In this document: positions 1 to 9,601 of the stretch, one piece after another | Layout of the letters: each line of letters opens with the position of its first letter | How positions within the stretch are numbered: the stretch's first letter is position 1 | NCBI RefSeq assembly: GCF_018141665.1 | Contig: NZ_CP067976.1 | Span: forward strand, 1,116,001-1,180,000 | Source: Wolbachia endosymbiont of Spodoptera picta | Lineage (GTDB): Bacteria; Pseudomonadota; Alphaproteobacteria; Rickettsiales; Anaplasmataceae | Reading direction: 5' to 3' | DNA length: 64,000 nucleotides | Position numbers and translations under genes: made by a program | Notes under the pieces: generated by a model | What the model was told of the DNA's origin: nothing | The model's input: the letters and a program-made list of their open reading frames with translations, nothing else | The model's database searches: none

Positions 1-72
1 TTGAAACATAGCTGAACTATTGAAGTTAAAATTCTGGGCTGTTACTTAAAAAACGCATCTACTGAATTATTT

Positions 73-300
73 ATGCTAAAAAAAGCTTTATTAAAAAATG
101 AAACAGAAGTGTAAGAAAGTTGCAAAACGTATAAGGTATTACTTGAAGCTACCTATCTGAAGCAACTGGAGCTTCTCAAGTTGCGAAAAATATTTTAAAA
201 TCTGAAAGAACGATGTGAAATTTTTTAAGTAAACCAGAAAGTATTCCACTATCACGCTGAACAGCAAATTAGGTATTATATCGTTTACTGTAAAAGCTCA
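73..300 (+). pseudogene. decayed helix-turn-helix antitoxin-like remnant
   Basis: No intact frame exists here. Reading across frameshifts and stops, the frame from about 159 gives a peptide with ATGASQVAKNILKSERTM, a stop, then NFLSKPES. This resembles the C-terminal helix-turn-helix of HigA/addiction-module antidote proteins (family pattern: K-x-T-G-S/A then LS-R-T/S-L-Y then LS). An upstream piece in another frame (LKKALLKNETEV) fits the start of the same family. At least one frameshift and three stops separate the pieces, so it is non-functional if the assignment is right. No partner toxin is visible. The remainder up to 426 shows nothing recognisable. Confidence 0.3.
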
Positions 301-426
301 TATTTTACGTAATCAGAGCTAGGAACTTGAAAGGATAATTTCATTATACTTAACATGGAAACAAAGAGAACTGTACAATCCCCTGCCTATCGTTTCTTGA
401 ACCACTTCCCTGAACGGGTACTTTTA

Positions 427-648
427 TCAAACTATTCTCTTATTGTAATGAGTTGCTTCTATATTAAAATTTAGCAATTTCCCTCTAGGATTATCTTTAT
501 TTTGTTCTAAGTATTGGCTTTGTTCAAATGCCATTCCCCATTGTGTACGATAGCTAGACTTTCTATATTCATAAAAACTCTCTTCAGCATTATTTGTATC
601 GAGCTTTTTATCTTGTTTTTTTATACTCTTTACCTCAAGCACCCACAT
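427..648 (-). CDS. small hypothetical protein (73 aa)
   Basis: An ATG-started frame of 73 codons lies directly downstream of rnpA on the same strand, about 60 bases after its stop. The product is hydrophilic and charged, with no signal peptide or membrane segment, and I recognise no motif. In many bacteria yidD follows rnpA, but this peptide lacks the YidD cysteine/proline pattern. It could be a real short gene, the tail of a decayed one, or chance. Confidence 0.3.
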   Translation of the reverse strand: MWVLEVKSIKKQDKKLDTNNAEESFYEYRKSSYRTQWGMAFEQSQYLEQNKDNPRGKLLNFNIEATHYNKRIV

Positions 649-708
649 CTATTAATTTATCTTAAAAACTTCACTTATCTTATCATAAAAAATATAGCTG
701 TAAATACT

Positions 709-1079
709 TTAGTGAAAATTCCTTCTTATTTCATCTTTCTTTAAGCAAATATTGAGGTCTTTTTGTAAATTTTTATAGCCTGCTTGCATAATGTTTTTAT
801 GGGTTAGTATTATGTAATAGTATCCTACATTACTTATATTAGAAATGCTAACTTTAGTTAGCATTCGTAATTGCCTTTTTATTTTATTTCTTTTTGCTGC
901 TTTTCCGACTTTTTTACTGATAGCCAGACCTACTCTAATAACATGAATATACTTTTCAGGTTCTCTTTCTTTTATAGCATATAGTGATATATATACCCCT
1001 CGATAAAAAAGACTGTAAGGTGCTAATCTGTTTTTAAAAGCAAAGGAAAACTCTTTTTTTTTATGCTTACTATGCGCAT
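709..1079 (-). CDS. rnpA: ribonuclease P protein component, frame disrupted at an A9 tract
   Basis: RnpA binds the RNase P RNA and helps tRNA 5' maturation. The minus-strand frame ending at 709 contains the family's basic box [10 protein letters not shown] and the preceding [16 protein letters not shown], and follows rpmH as in most bacteria. That frame has no ATG, GTG or TTG upstream of the motif. The ATG at 1079 (MRIVSI...) is one base out of phase. The junction is a run of nine A residues near 1053-1061; one extra A would give a 123-residue protein beginning [11 protein letters not shown], close to rickettsial RnpA starts and of normal length (about 118-124). A real indel, slippage rescue or a sequence error are all possible. 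The start overlaps the 3' end of rpmH by ten bases. Confidence 0.75.
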
Positions 1080-1204
1080 AATTTATTACACCCTAATGAG
1101 CGACGCTTATTAAGAATTTTTCTTCCAGCTTTTGTTGACATACGTGAACGAAATCCATGTTTGTGCTTTTTTTTTAAATTTTTTGGTTGAAATGTTCTTT
1201 TCAT
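1070..1204 (-). CDS. rpmH: 50S ribosomal protein L34
   Basis: A 44-residue basic protein starting [20 protein letters not shown] and continuing [15 protein letters not shown] is a textbook bL34, whose usual length is 44-46 residues. It is an rRNA-binding component of the large subunit, near the exit-tunnel side. It is transcribed on the minus strand with rnpA immediately downstream, the classic rpmH-rnpA pair, and is divergent from pstC. It is shorter than the usual ORF cut-off, hence easily missed. dnaA, the other frequent neighbour, is absent here. Confidence 0.96.
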   Translation of the reverse strand: MKRTFQPKNLKKKHKHGFRSRMSTKAGRKILNKRRSLGCNKLCA

Positions 1205-1311
1205 TGTTTTTATATTAATATGACTATTTATTTTAAACTATTTTGCTCTATTGTCAAATAATGGTCAACTTCTATGGCATTCTTGTTGAATAAAATTTGA
1301 TATATGGAAAA

Positions 1312-2400
1312 ATGAATTTAATTATAGGCGTACCTGTTTTACTAATCCTTTTATTTTGTTTGAGTAAGTTTCAAGCAGTAAGTAAAGTTAAGTCTTATAT
1401 ATATTTGAGTTGTATGTGGATGCTACCTTGTTTGTTAGCATTCTATGATGGTTATTTTATAACTTCTATTTCTATAGCGTTACTTTTTTTTATGCTGATT
1501 TTTATCTTTAAAAGTAAAAGAAATAAGATGGTAAAATTTTTGTTATTTATGGCTTTAGCAATATCACTTTTTATCACTTTATTTATAATGCTATCTATTT
1601 TTGTTCAGTCCATTTCTTTTTTTAATAAAGTAGCTATTTCAGAATTCTTATTTTGCTTAAAATGGAAGCATAATGTAGCTATTATTGGTGAAGGAGAGGT
1701 GGGGTGTTTTGGTATAGCGCCACTTTTAGTGGGGACATTACTTATAACTATTGTAGCAATGTTAGTTGCGGTGCCGCTTGGTTTATTTTCTGCAATATAT
1801 ATTAGTGAGTATGCGAGTGAAAAAGTGCGTTATGTTATTAATACAGCCTTACAGGTTTTGTCTGCTATTCCTACTGTTGTATATGGATACTTCTCAGTTG
1901 TATTTTTGTCTTTTTTTATAAAGCAGGTAGCGAATTTTTTTAATCTAAGTATACACTCAGAAAGTGCTTTGATTGCTGGTTTATCGATTGGAATAATGAT
2001 TCTTCCTTTTATTATTTCTTTGCTTGAAGATGCTATAAGATCTGTTCCAAAAAGTTTACGTTATGGTTTTATGGCGCTTGGCGCAACACCAGCGGAAACT
2101 ATATGGCATATAACAATACCTTATGCAATGCCTACAATTTTAAGTTCAGTTTTATTATCAATTTCAAGGGTGATAGGTGAAACAATGATTGTACTAATGG
2201 CTGTGGGAATCAATGCAAATTTGACCTTTAATCCTCTCAATTCAGTTACTACTATCACTGTACAAATTGCTACATTACTTACCGGAGATCAGGATTTCAA
2301 TAGTGTGCAAACTCTTGCTGCTTATGCGCTTAGTTTGGTGCTGTTTGTTATTACTTGGCTATTGAATGCATTTGCATTGTTTATAATGAAACGTAACTAG
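1312..2400 (+). CDS. pstC: phosphate ABC transporter permease PstC
   Basis: This is an inner-membrane permease of the high-affinity phosphate uptake ABC transporter. About 362 residues with 8-9 hydrophobic segments; the N-terminal ~130 residues form additional membrane helices beyond the ~300-residue enterobacterial protein. Permease features: GTLLITIVAM followed by VPLG and EYA (~140-170), LSAIPTVVYG (~183), a LEDAIRSVPKSLRYG ABC-contact (EAA) loop near 240-255 and RVIGETMIVLM (~287). The LSAIPxVVYG, RxxGETM and C-terminal LFVIT patterns fit PstC better than PstA. A TTG at 1297 extends the frame, but the ATG at 1312 is preferred. No pstS, pstA or pstB is adjacent, so the transporter genes are scattered, as is common in Rickettsiales. 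Confidence 0.85.
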   Translation: MNLIIGVPVLLILLFCLSKFQAVSKVKSYIYLSCMWMLPCLLAFYDGYFITSISIALLFFMLIFIFKSKRNKMVKFLLFMALAISLFITLFIMLSIFVQSISFFNKVAISEFLFCLKWKHNVAIIGEGEVGCFGIAPLLVGTLLITIVAMLVAVPLGLFSAIYISEYASEKVRYVINTALQVLSAIPTVVYGYFSVVFLSFFIKQVANFFNLSIHSESALIAGLSIGIMILPFIISLLEDAIRSVPKSLRYGFMALGATPAETIWHITIPYAMPTILSSVLLSISRVIGETMIVLMAVGINANLTFNPLNSVTTITVQIATLLTGDQDFNSVQTLAAYALSLVLFVITWLLNAFALFIMKRN

Positions 2401-2484
2401 TAAGTGTTTTAATATTGCAAAATTTCTGTTAATAATATAAGATTTATTTTCTTTAGAAGTTCTTTTATAGAATTGTAGTGTTAG

Positions 2485-3933
<1,449 letters not shown>

Positions 3934-3938
3934 AGATT

Positions 3939-4280
3939 ATGAACACTTTTAAGGTGCAATTTTTTTCTCCTGATAATCGAATTTCATTCGATGAAGTGGT
4001 CTCGCTTTCAGTGAGTGGGCTTGAAGGGGAATTGATGATTTTAGCCTGCCATTCCCCTTATTTAATTTATTTATTGCCTGGTATAATTACTGTTAAAATG
4101 AGTAACCAGACAAAGGAAAAAGTTGTAATTGATAATGGTATATTAGAGGTTACAAATAATAATTGTAGCATTCTAACAAATCAAATTCAGGTTTTTGATC
4201 ACCTGACTCATTATGAGGAATCATTAAAAGATAAGAGAGTTGGTATATATTTAAGTTATCTTGATGTCAAATCTCTTTAG
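3939..4280 (+). CDS. atpC: F1F0 ATP synthase subunit epsilon (short form)
   Basis: Central-stalk epsilon subunit, directly after atpD. The 113 residues cover the N-terminal beta-sandwich (FKVQFFSPDNRISFDEV..., GLEGELMILACHSPYLIYLLPG) and end soon after it, whereas free-living relatives have about 130-140 residues with a C-terminal two-helix domain that can inhibit ATP hydrolysis. Only a short tail (about residues 90-113) remains, so the inhibitory helices are probably reduced or absent. The assignment rests on position and the beta-sandwich pattern. Confidence 0.93.
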   Translation: MNTFKVQFFSPDNRISFDEVVSLSVSGLEGELMILACHSPYLIYLLPGIITVKMSNQTKEKVVIDNGILEVTNNNCSILTNQIQVFDHLTHYEESLKDKRVGIYLSYLDVKSL

Positions 4281-4375
4281 GGGCTCTTTTTTGTTCAAGA
4301 AATAAATCTACTCTTGTCATCTCAATGTTTGTCGTTCAAGTAGCTGACACACAACTGTACGAACATTAGAAGGAT

Positions 4376-4515
4376 ATCATCCCAGTGCGTGACACTGGGA
4401 TCTATCTTATTTTCATCATGGATATGATTTTAACATATGTTCCTAGAATCTGTTGTCCATTGCATAATTTGCAAATGTTTTTATGTCCAGATCCCAGTGT
4501 CACGCACTGGGATTA
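4376..4515. repeat. palindromic element, two inverted arms
   Basis: Two 23-base segments, 4379-4401 and the one starting near 4491, are exact reverse complements of each other, and each is itself nearly palindromic around ATCCCAGTG...CACTGGGAT. They flank an 85-90 base loop. A companion motif ACAACTGTACGAACATT lies just upstream (4350-4367) and recurs elsewhere in the window. The element sits between two convergent genes (atpC and the coiled-coil gene), where it could fold in either transcript as a terminator-like structure. It belongs to the dispersed family seen at 32.9, 37.5, 44.9 and 48.3 kb. Confidence 0.9.
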
Positions 4516-4567
4516 CAAGAGTTGGGTGACAAGAAGAAGCACTGATTTCATATGCATCTGAACAGTA

Positions 4568-7171
4568 TTAAACACCTCCACGCTGACTTTGGCTACACAC
4601 CTTTGATGGACTGCTGATTAAGTCTAGAAGTGAATTACAGTGATCGCTATGAAATGCGCTATCAAGGCTTAAAGACCTAGGTTTTTTTTCTGAATCATCA
4701 ATTTCCTCTGTAAGCTGGTAAAACATTTTTGAATTGTTATCAAAAACTTCCTTTTTATTAACAAGTACTTTATCAATTACTGGACTTAACAGTTCTACTT
4801 CGTTATTTAAGTATTGTACTTTATCGTTTAGCTCTTTTTTTTCTCTTATTAATCTTTCAATCTCATCTTCATATTCTTTAAACTTTAATTCCAGTGATGG
4901 ACGGTACTTATTAACTATTTCTTCTTCTATCTCCTGCCGTAATTGCCCTCTTATTGTCTCGATCTGCTCATCTTTAAGCTCTAGCTCGTTCTTTAACGTT
5001 TCAAAATCCCACGTTAGCTGATCTGCCTCTTGTTCATCAGATTCCAAATGTGCGTTATGCTCATTTTCTAAATTTTGTATTTGAGATTTATAACTCGCTA
5101 TACACTTATCCCTTGCACTTATCATGTGTTCTGCTTCCTCTATCTCTTCCTCTTTTTTTTCAAACTGGTTCAATTTACCTTGTAGTTTCTCTTGTTCTGT
5201 ATTAGCAGTTTTTAGATTTTCCTTCAGTTCTTCTACCTTTTCTTCCAGTTCCTTATTTTTTCCATAAATTTCTTGAATTTTCTGCTCTTGCTCCTTATTG
5301 AGCTGGATTATTCGCTCATCTGTTTTACTCATTTCTTTCTCAAGTCTTTGTTCCTTTTCTTTACACTCAACTTGTAAATCATTGCACTGTTCCTTCAATT
5401 CCTCAATTTTTTGCTTAGCCTCCACGAGTTCTTGTTCTGATTCTACTTGCTTTGCTTTTAACATTTGATTTGCTTCTTTCAGTAATAATAACTCTTCTTT
5501 CAAATCTGATATTTGTTGTTCACTGCTTTCTTTTGTACTATTGCTATAGTGTTCTGATTGATCAAGCTTGTCTTCCAAACTATACTTTTCTTCTTTCAGT
5601 TGATTTAATTCCTCGTGCAATTTTCTTAACTCACTTATCAACTCTTCTTTTCGTGTATTGGCAACTTCCAGCTTTTTCTTCAGGTCTTTCTTTTCTTCAT
5701 ATGCACCTTCAAGTTCTTGCACTCTTTCTTGCAGCTCTGTTGATATATTTGCTAGTTTTTCATCTTTTTGTGTCAGTTCAGTTTGTAATTTTGCATTTTT
5801 TTGCTTTTCTTCTCCAAGTTTATCCTGTAAATCACTATTGTGCTTTTCTAACTCTTCAAGTTCTTGTTCAGCGTTGTCGAACCTATATTGTAAATTGTTC
5901 CTCAGTTCATTTAATTCTCTAATTTCTTGTTCAGCTTTTGTAAGCTTTTGATCTAGTTGTTGTGAGTTAACTTCTGTCTGAGTTTCAGTTTCTTGAGAGC
6001 CAATTCCTGTTTGAGTTTCAACGTGCTGCACAGCAACCTCTGTCTGAGTTTCAGTGTGCTGTAAATTAACTTCTGTTTGAGTTGCAACTTCTTGTAAACT
6101 TTGAATTTCAGCCTGTTGAGAGCCAATTTTCGTTTGAGTTTCAGTGTGCTGTAAACTAATTCCTGTTTGAATTGCAACCTCTTGTAAATCAACTTTTGTC
6201 TGAGTTTCAGTCTGTTGAGAGCCAATTTCTGTTTGAGTCTTAACGTGTTGTACAGAGACCTCTGTCTGAGTTTCAGTGTGCTGTGAATTAACTTCTGTTT
6301 GAGTTGCAATTGCCTGAGTTGCAACCTGCTGTGTATTAACCTCTGATACATTGTTGCTAGTGAAAGAAAGAATAGGATTGCTTTTAGCATCATTTTCAAG
6401 ATCTTTCATCTTTTCATCTTTATTGATTACGATATGTTCATTATTTTGCAGATTAATAACAGCTGGAGCATCTTTATTCTTCTCCAATAATGCTTTGACA
6501 GCGTCATGTAGAGAGAGACCTTGAATATATAATTCTTCATTTTGTCTTATTAATTCCAAAAACTCCTCAGGTGGCGATTCAAAATCTTTACCATTAAACT
6601 GTAGTACTTTAGTTATACCAGAATTACTTACATTCATAACCATAGTACAGGTAAAAGTTTTCCCATCCTTGTCCTGCACAGGCCAAGTGCTTGTCATTTC
6701 ATAATATGCACCCTCTTTAAATTCATAATGTCTTTCCTTACCTTTTCGGTAAGCGTATATGTCATGCTTTTTATCGCAATAGATATTCAATGTGCTAATA
6801 TCCCTTTCTTGCTGTAAGATATCACTAATTCTTATTGGCTCACTTCTATTGTAATTAATAAGATTAATGTTTAACACTTTATCAGAATTGTTAGTTTCTA
6901 CATAAAAAGCTCGAAGGTCTATGTCTTTATCTCTAAAATACTTACTTACAGCTTTTTTTGCCTGATTTGCTAATTCTATAAAGTTTTTTTTAAAGCTCTT
7001 GTTGAAAGATAGATCTATATATGCTTGCTTAAAATTTTCATCATTTGTTAAATCCATGAGCAAGTCATAAACCTCCCATTTTTCCTGACAATGTTCTTCT
7101 AAAACAGTAATGCTATTTTTTCTTTTCAGCTCTGCTAATATGTTTTTCAATGTCGGGAAATTTGTTGACAT
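4568..7171 (-). CDS. large coiled-coil protein with tandem TQT repeats, candidate host-interacting effector
   Basis: 867 residues with no signal peptide or membrane segment. Residues 1-270 form a mixed, probably globular domain that I do not recognise. Residues about 281-405 are a tandem array of 11-residue units centred on (E/A)TQT(E/K/G). Residues about 405-820 are a long, highly charged heptad coiled coil (leucine-rich, E/K/Q-rich). The tail is serine-rich and short. The start at 7171 has AAGGGG seven bases upstream. TQT followed by an acidic residue is the core recognition motif of the eukaryotic dynein light chain LC8; repeated sites beside a dimeric coiled coil are typical of LC8 hub partners such as Nup159. 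That function is inference. The flanking genes (atpC and transaldolase) give no functional clue; a lineage-specific gene. Confidence 0.85.
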   Translation of the reverse strand: MSTNFPTLKNILAELKRKNSITVLEEHCQEKWEVYDLLMDLTNDENFKQAYIDLSFNKSFKKNFIELANQAKKAVSKYFRDKDIDLRAFYVETNNSDKVLNINLINYNRSEPIRISDILQQERDISTLNIYCDKKHDIYAYRKGKERHYEFKEGAYYEMTSTWPVQDKDGKTFTCTMVMNVSNSGITKVLQFNGKDFESPPEEFLELIRQNEELYIQGLSLHDAVKALLEKNKDAPAVINLQNNEHIVINKDEKMKDLENDAKSNPILSFTSNNVSEVNTQQVATQAIATQTEVNSQHTETQTEVSVQHVKTQTEIGSQQTETQTKVDLQEVAIQTGISLQHTETQTKIGSQQAEIQSLQEVATQTEVNLQHTETQTEVAVQHVETQTGIGSQETETQTEVNSQQLDQKLTKAEQEIRELNELRNNLQYRFDNAEQELEELEKHNSDLQDKLGEEKQKNAKLQTELTQKDEKLANISTELQERVQELEGAYEEKKDLKKKLEVANTRKEELISELRKLHEELNQLKEEKYSLEDKLDQSEHYSNSTKESSEQQISDLKEELLLLKEANQMLKAKQVESEQELVEAKQKIEELKEQCNDLQVECKEKEQRLEKEMSKTDERIIQLNKEQEQKIQEIYGKNKELEEKVEELKENLKTANTEQEKLQGKLNQFEKKEEEIEEAEHMISARDKCIASYKSQIQNLENEHNAHLESDEQEADQLTWDFETLKNELELKDEQIETIRGQLRQEIEEEIVNKYRPSLELKFKEYEDEIERLIREKKELNDKVQYLNNEVELLSPVIDKVLVNKKEVFDNNSKMFYQLTEEIDDSEKKPRSLSLDSAFHSDHCNSLLDLISSPSKVCSQSQRGGV
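5957..6331 (-). repeat. 33-bp coding tandem repeat (11-residue TQT units)
   Basis: Within the coiled-coil gene, eleven units repeat with an exact period of 11 residues except for one 3-residue deletion after the seventh. The core reads TQT at residues 290, 301, 312, 323, 345, 364, 375, 386 and 397, IQT at 334, and a degraded IQS at 356. The units fall into a few types (SQHTETQTE, VQHVKTQTE, SQQTETQTK, LQEVATQTE) recurring in a higher-order pattern, indicating block duplications. The core is kept while flanks vary. Confidence 0.92.
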
Positions 7172-7597
7172 AGTATACCCCTTATTACTATTGTTCTGAT
7201 AATATATTTACTTTAGGAGTGATTAAGCTATCAAAACTCCTTTTATATGAACCTTTTTAGTTGAATTTAATTGCGAGCGTTAAACTCGAACTTAGTCATT
7301 TTGTTTATTGTTCCTCACTACCTATTTATGTTACTATACTAATAGTAGCACTAAGTTTTAGGCTATGCAAGAATTTCTATTGAACGTAAAGCTAGTAAAC
7401 TTCAGAAATTGGTTATGCTAATTTTGTTAATAAAGTGCAACCAATTCATGTTTATTACCAGGAGTATACTGTGTCTCAGTGCAATATTTTCTTTCCTAAC
7501 GGACTGAAAATTGAGTTGAGTTAAAAATCCGATTTTATTTAATACTTTTCAAAGATGACAATATTTTGTAAAAATAGGTTTTTAATAGGACAATAAT
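7172..7597. other. intergenic region with a short dispersed motif
   Basis: Divergent spacer between the coiled-coil gene and the transaldolase gene, so it should hold promoters for both, though I see no convincing -35/-10 pair. Near 7364-7381 lies TATGCAAGAATTTCTATT, a variant of TATGCAAGAAATCTATT found again near 48556, 50138, 63157 and 63214. An AGGA at about 7587-7590 serves the transaldolase. No open frame or RNA gene is recognised. Confidence 0.5.
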
Positions 7598-8239
7598 ATG
7601 GAAATTTTTCTTGATAGTGTTGATTTGAATGAAATTAAGGAGCTAAAAGAGTTCATTGATGGCATAACAACTAATCCTTCTTTAATAGCAAAATCTGGAC
7701 ATAAAGATAAGTACGAAGATTTAGTAAGCGAAATATGCTCTATTATAAAAGGGCCTGTTAGTGTTGAAGTTGTTGCAGATAGCCATGAAGATATGGTTAA
7801 GGAAGGCCTGAAGTTAGCGAAAATAGCTAGTAATATCGTAGTAAAGTTACCCCTTACACATGAAGGATTAATTTCTTGTAAAAAGTTGTGGACAGAACAT
7901 AAAATACCTGCTAACATTACATTATGTTTTTCTCCTGGACAAGCACTGTTTGCCGCTAAGGTCGGTGCTTGTTTTATTTCTCCCTTTGTTGGTCGCCTTG
8001 ATGATATAAGCTATGATGGCTTATCGCTAATAGAAGATATATGCACTATATATTCTAATTATAATTTTAAGACAAAAGTTCTTGTTGCATCAGTAAGAAG
8101 TCCAGCACATGTAATAGAAGCTGCACGGCTTGGTGCTCATTCAATTACTGTACCAGCAAAAATACTTAGACAGTTAATTAATCATCCACTTACTGATCAA
8201 GGGCTCGCAATATTTGAAAAAGACTGGGGCGTAAAGTAA
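7598..8239 (+). CDS. tal: transaldolase, TalC/fructose-6-phosphate aldolase-like
   Basis: A single-domain aldolase of 213 residues, the short TalC type rather than the ~316-residue TalB type. Visible signatures are the N-terminal FLDSVDLNEIKEL and GITTNPSL, the Schiff-base lysine in NIVVKLPLTHEG (Lys83), and LVASVRSPAHVIEAARLGAH. It would transfer dihydroxyacetone units between sugar phosphates in the non-oxidative pentose phosphate pathway in the cytosol, a sensible role in an organism with reduced sugar metabolism. Members of this family can be transaldolases or fructose-6-phosphate aldolases; the sequence alone does not decide. It stands alone, with AGGA upstream of the ATG. Confidence 0.9.
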   Translation: MEIFLDSVDLNEIKELKEFIDGITTNPSLIAKSGHKDKYEDLVSEICSIIKGPVSVEVVADSHEDMVKEGLKLAKIASNIVVKLPLTHEGLISCKKLWTEHKIPANITLCFSPGQALFAAKVGACFISPFVGRLDDISYDGLSLIEDICTIYSNYNFKTKVLVASVRSPAHVIEAARLGAHSITVPAKILRQLINHPLTDQGLAIFEKDWGVK

Positions 8240-9001
8240 TACATGATATTGCTATAAAATATAATATAAAAAGGACATAGGTACCATCTGTCCCTTAAAG
8301 ACATGCAGGTTAATGATATGCGTAATTCAGAATTTTAAACATAATGACCCTCCTGTTAATAAAAAAAGATTCAGAAAAATGTATACAGCTACGACCGAAG
8401 TATAGCTTAAATATATTTTAACTGAAGATTATAGATTAATTGAATTGAAAAGTCTGCAGACGAAGATAGATTCCGAGCTCTAGAACGCCTTCACTACGTA
8501 TGGTAACAAAACTATTAGAGTTTGTCAAGTAATTTTTTATCGTAATTTTACGAACGTGCCATGCAAGTAATTATATCTAGTTAAATTTGTAAAGTAATAC
8601 AGTGTTTTCGATAGTTATAAAAAAGCTGGATTTCAGTACTGGAGTAACATTTTGGAAATTGGGATGAAAAGAGGGAAAGTACTGGTTTGAAATTAAGTTT
8701 TCTGGATTCCAGTGCTGAAATGACAAGAGAGGAGTTCCAGGTACAGCTGTTACCTATAGAATGGCAGTACTAGAATGATAACAAACTGAATGACATATTT
8801 AATCTCTATACAGATGCACATCACGCACCGATTTCCATTCAAGGTAATGTCATTCCAGCAATGGAATCCATTTAGATTTGCGAGTATAAAAGTAATACAA
8901 CATTTTTGATGATGGAAGCCATTACTAGAATAACAAGAAAGGAAGTGCTGATTTCAGTGTTTATACGTTAGCCATGCATCTAAAAATTTATAAACAAAAG
9001 A
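8240..9001. other. gene-poor region with degraded repeats
   Basis: No credible gene. About 8336-8540 is a diverged copy of 47926-48100 (shared blocks AAAAAGATTCAGAA, GTCTGCAGAC-AAGATAGATT and GAGCTCT). From about 8622 to 8900 there are worn copies of the window's palindromic element, such as CTGGATTCCAGTGCTGAAATGACA (8700-8723) and TGTCATTCCAGCAATGGAATCC (8848-8869), which have lost perfect pairing. This is decayed repeat territory. Confidence 0.6.
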
Positions 9002-9388
9002 TTACACTTCACAACTTTGTGATGGAATAAGTTTTTCAATGTTGTTGACGCAAAACTCAGTTGTATCATTAGCTATTTCATCGAATTTATCATTTATATC
9101 CTTACCTATTTTTTCATCTTTAATATATTCATACAGAGCTAAAATAGCTATAGTTGAGCATATTGCGATGAAACCAACTTTTGCTGTAATAAGTAATGAT
9201 ATCCCACCTGCAAGTATGGACACTGCTCCAATAGCTAGGTTTATAATTTTATTTTGTGTTGATTGATTCTCTTTATCCTCTAAAACGTTTGATATTGCTT
9301 TTGAGGCAATTTTTATTGCTATTGCTGTAGTTGAGATTATAACAAACATCATAGCTATTTTTGCTAAGAGAAAAATTGATGGTAGCAT
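9002..9388 (-). CDS. small membrane protein of unknown function
   Basis: 128 residues with three hydrophobic stretches (about 1-28, 48-68 and 70-90), followed by a soluble, mostly charged tail to residue 128. I recognise no family. The same frame stays open upstream to about 9479 (reading ...TDQSKKINEKWLFIGGASLFLVI before the ATG) but has no ATG, GTG or TTG there, even though GGAGG occurs at about 9474-9478. The true start may therefore lie upstream at a lost or unusual codon, and the gene could be N-terminally damaged. The tail has cysteines at 115 and near the C-terminus. Confidence 0.5.
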   Translation of the reverse strand: MLPSIFLLAKIAMMFVIISTTAIAIKIASKAISNVLEDKENQSTQNKIINLAIGAVSILAGGISLLITAKVGFIAICSTIAILALYEYIKDEKIGKDINDKFDEIANDTTEFCVNNIEKLIPSQSCEV

Positions 9389-9601
9389 TATTACAAGAAA
9401 CAGTGAAGCACCTCCTATAAATAACCATTTCTCATTTATTTTTTTAGACTGATCTGTATTATTAGGCGTTGCAACCCTCCACTTTCATTAACAGTTTATT
9501 CATATAATATGAAACATGCTATAGTCAAGATGTTTTTGTGTGGAGAAGCTTGCGATTGAGTTTTGAAGAGCTTTAGCTTTACAAGATGGTAGATTTGGTG
9601 A

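Noticed and set aside
514..744. 76-codon plus-strand hydrophobic ORF
   Set aside because: Overlaps the minus-strand 73-codon ORF and the rnpA end; no ribosome site, composition typical of antisense AT-rich DNA.
844..865. Perfect 10-bp hairpin AATGCTAACT-TT-AGTTAGCATT
   Set aside because: It lies inside the rnpA coding region, with no U-tract; most likely chance in AT-rich code.
1297..2400. Annotation of the phosphate permease as PstA
   Set aside because: The AIPTVVYG, IMILPFIISLLED, RVIGETM and C-terminal LFVIT patterns fit PstC better.
5452..6399. Several ORFs of 97-156 codons inside the coiled-coil gene on either strand
   Set aside because: Shadows of a long repetitive, biased coding sequence; the 148-codon minus-strand frame is the TQT repeat read out of phase.
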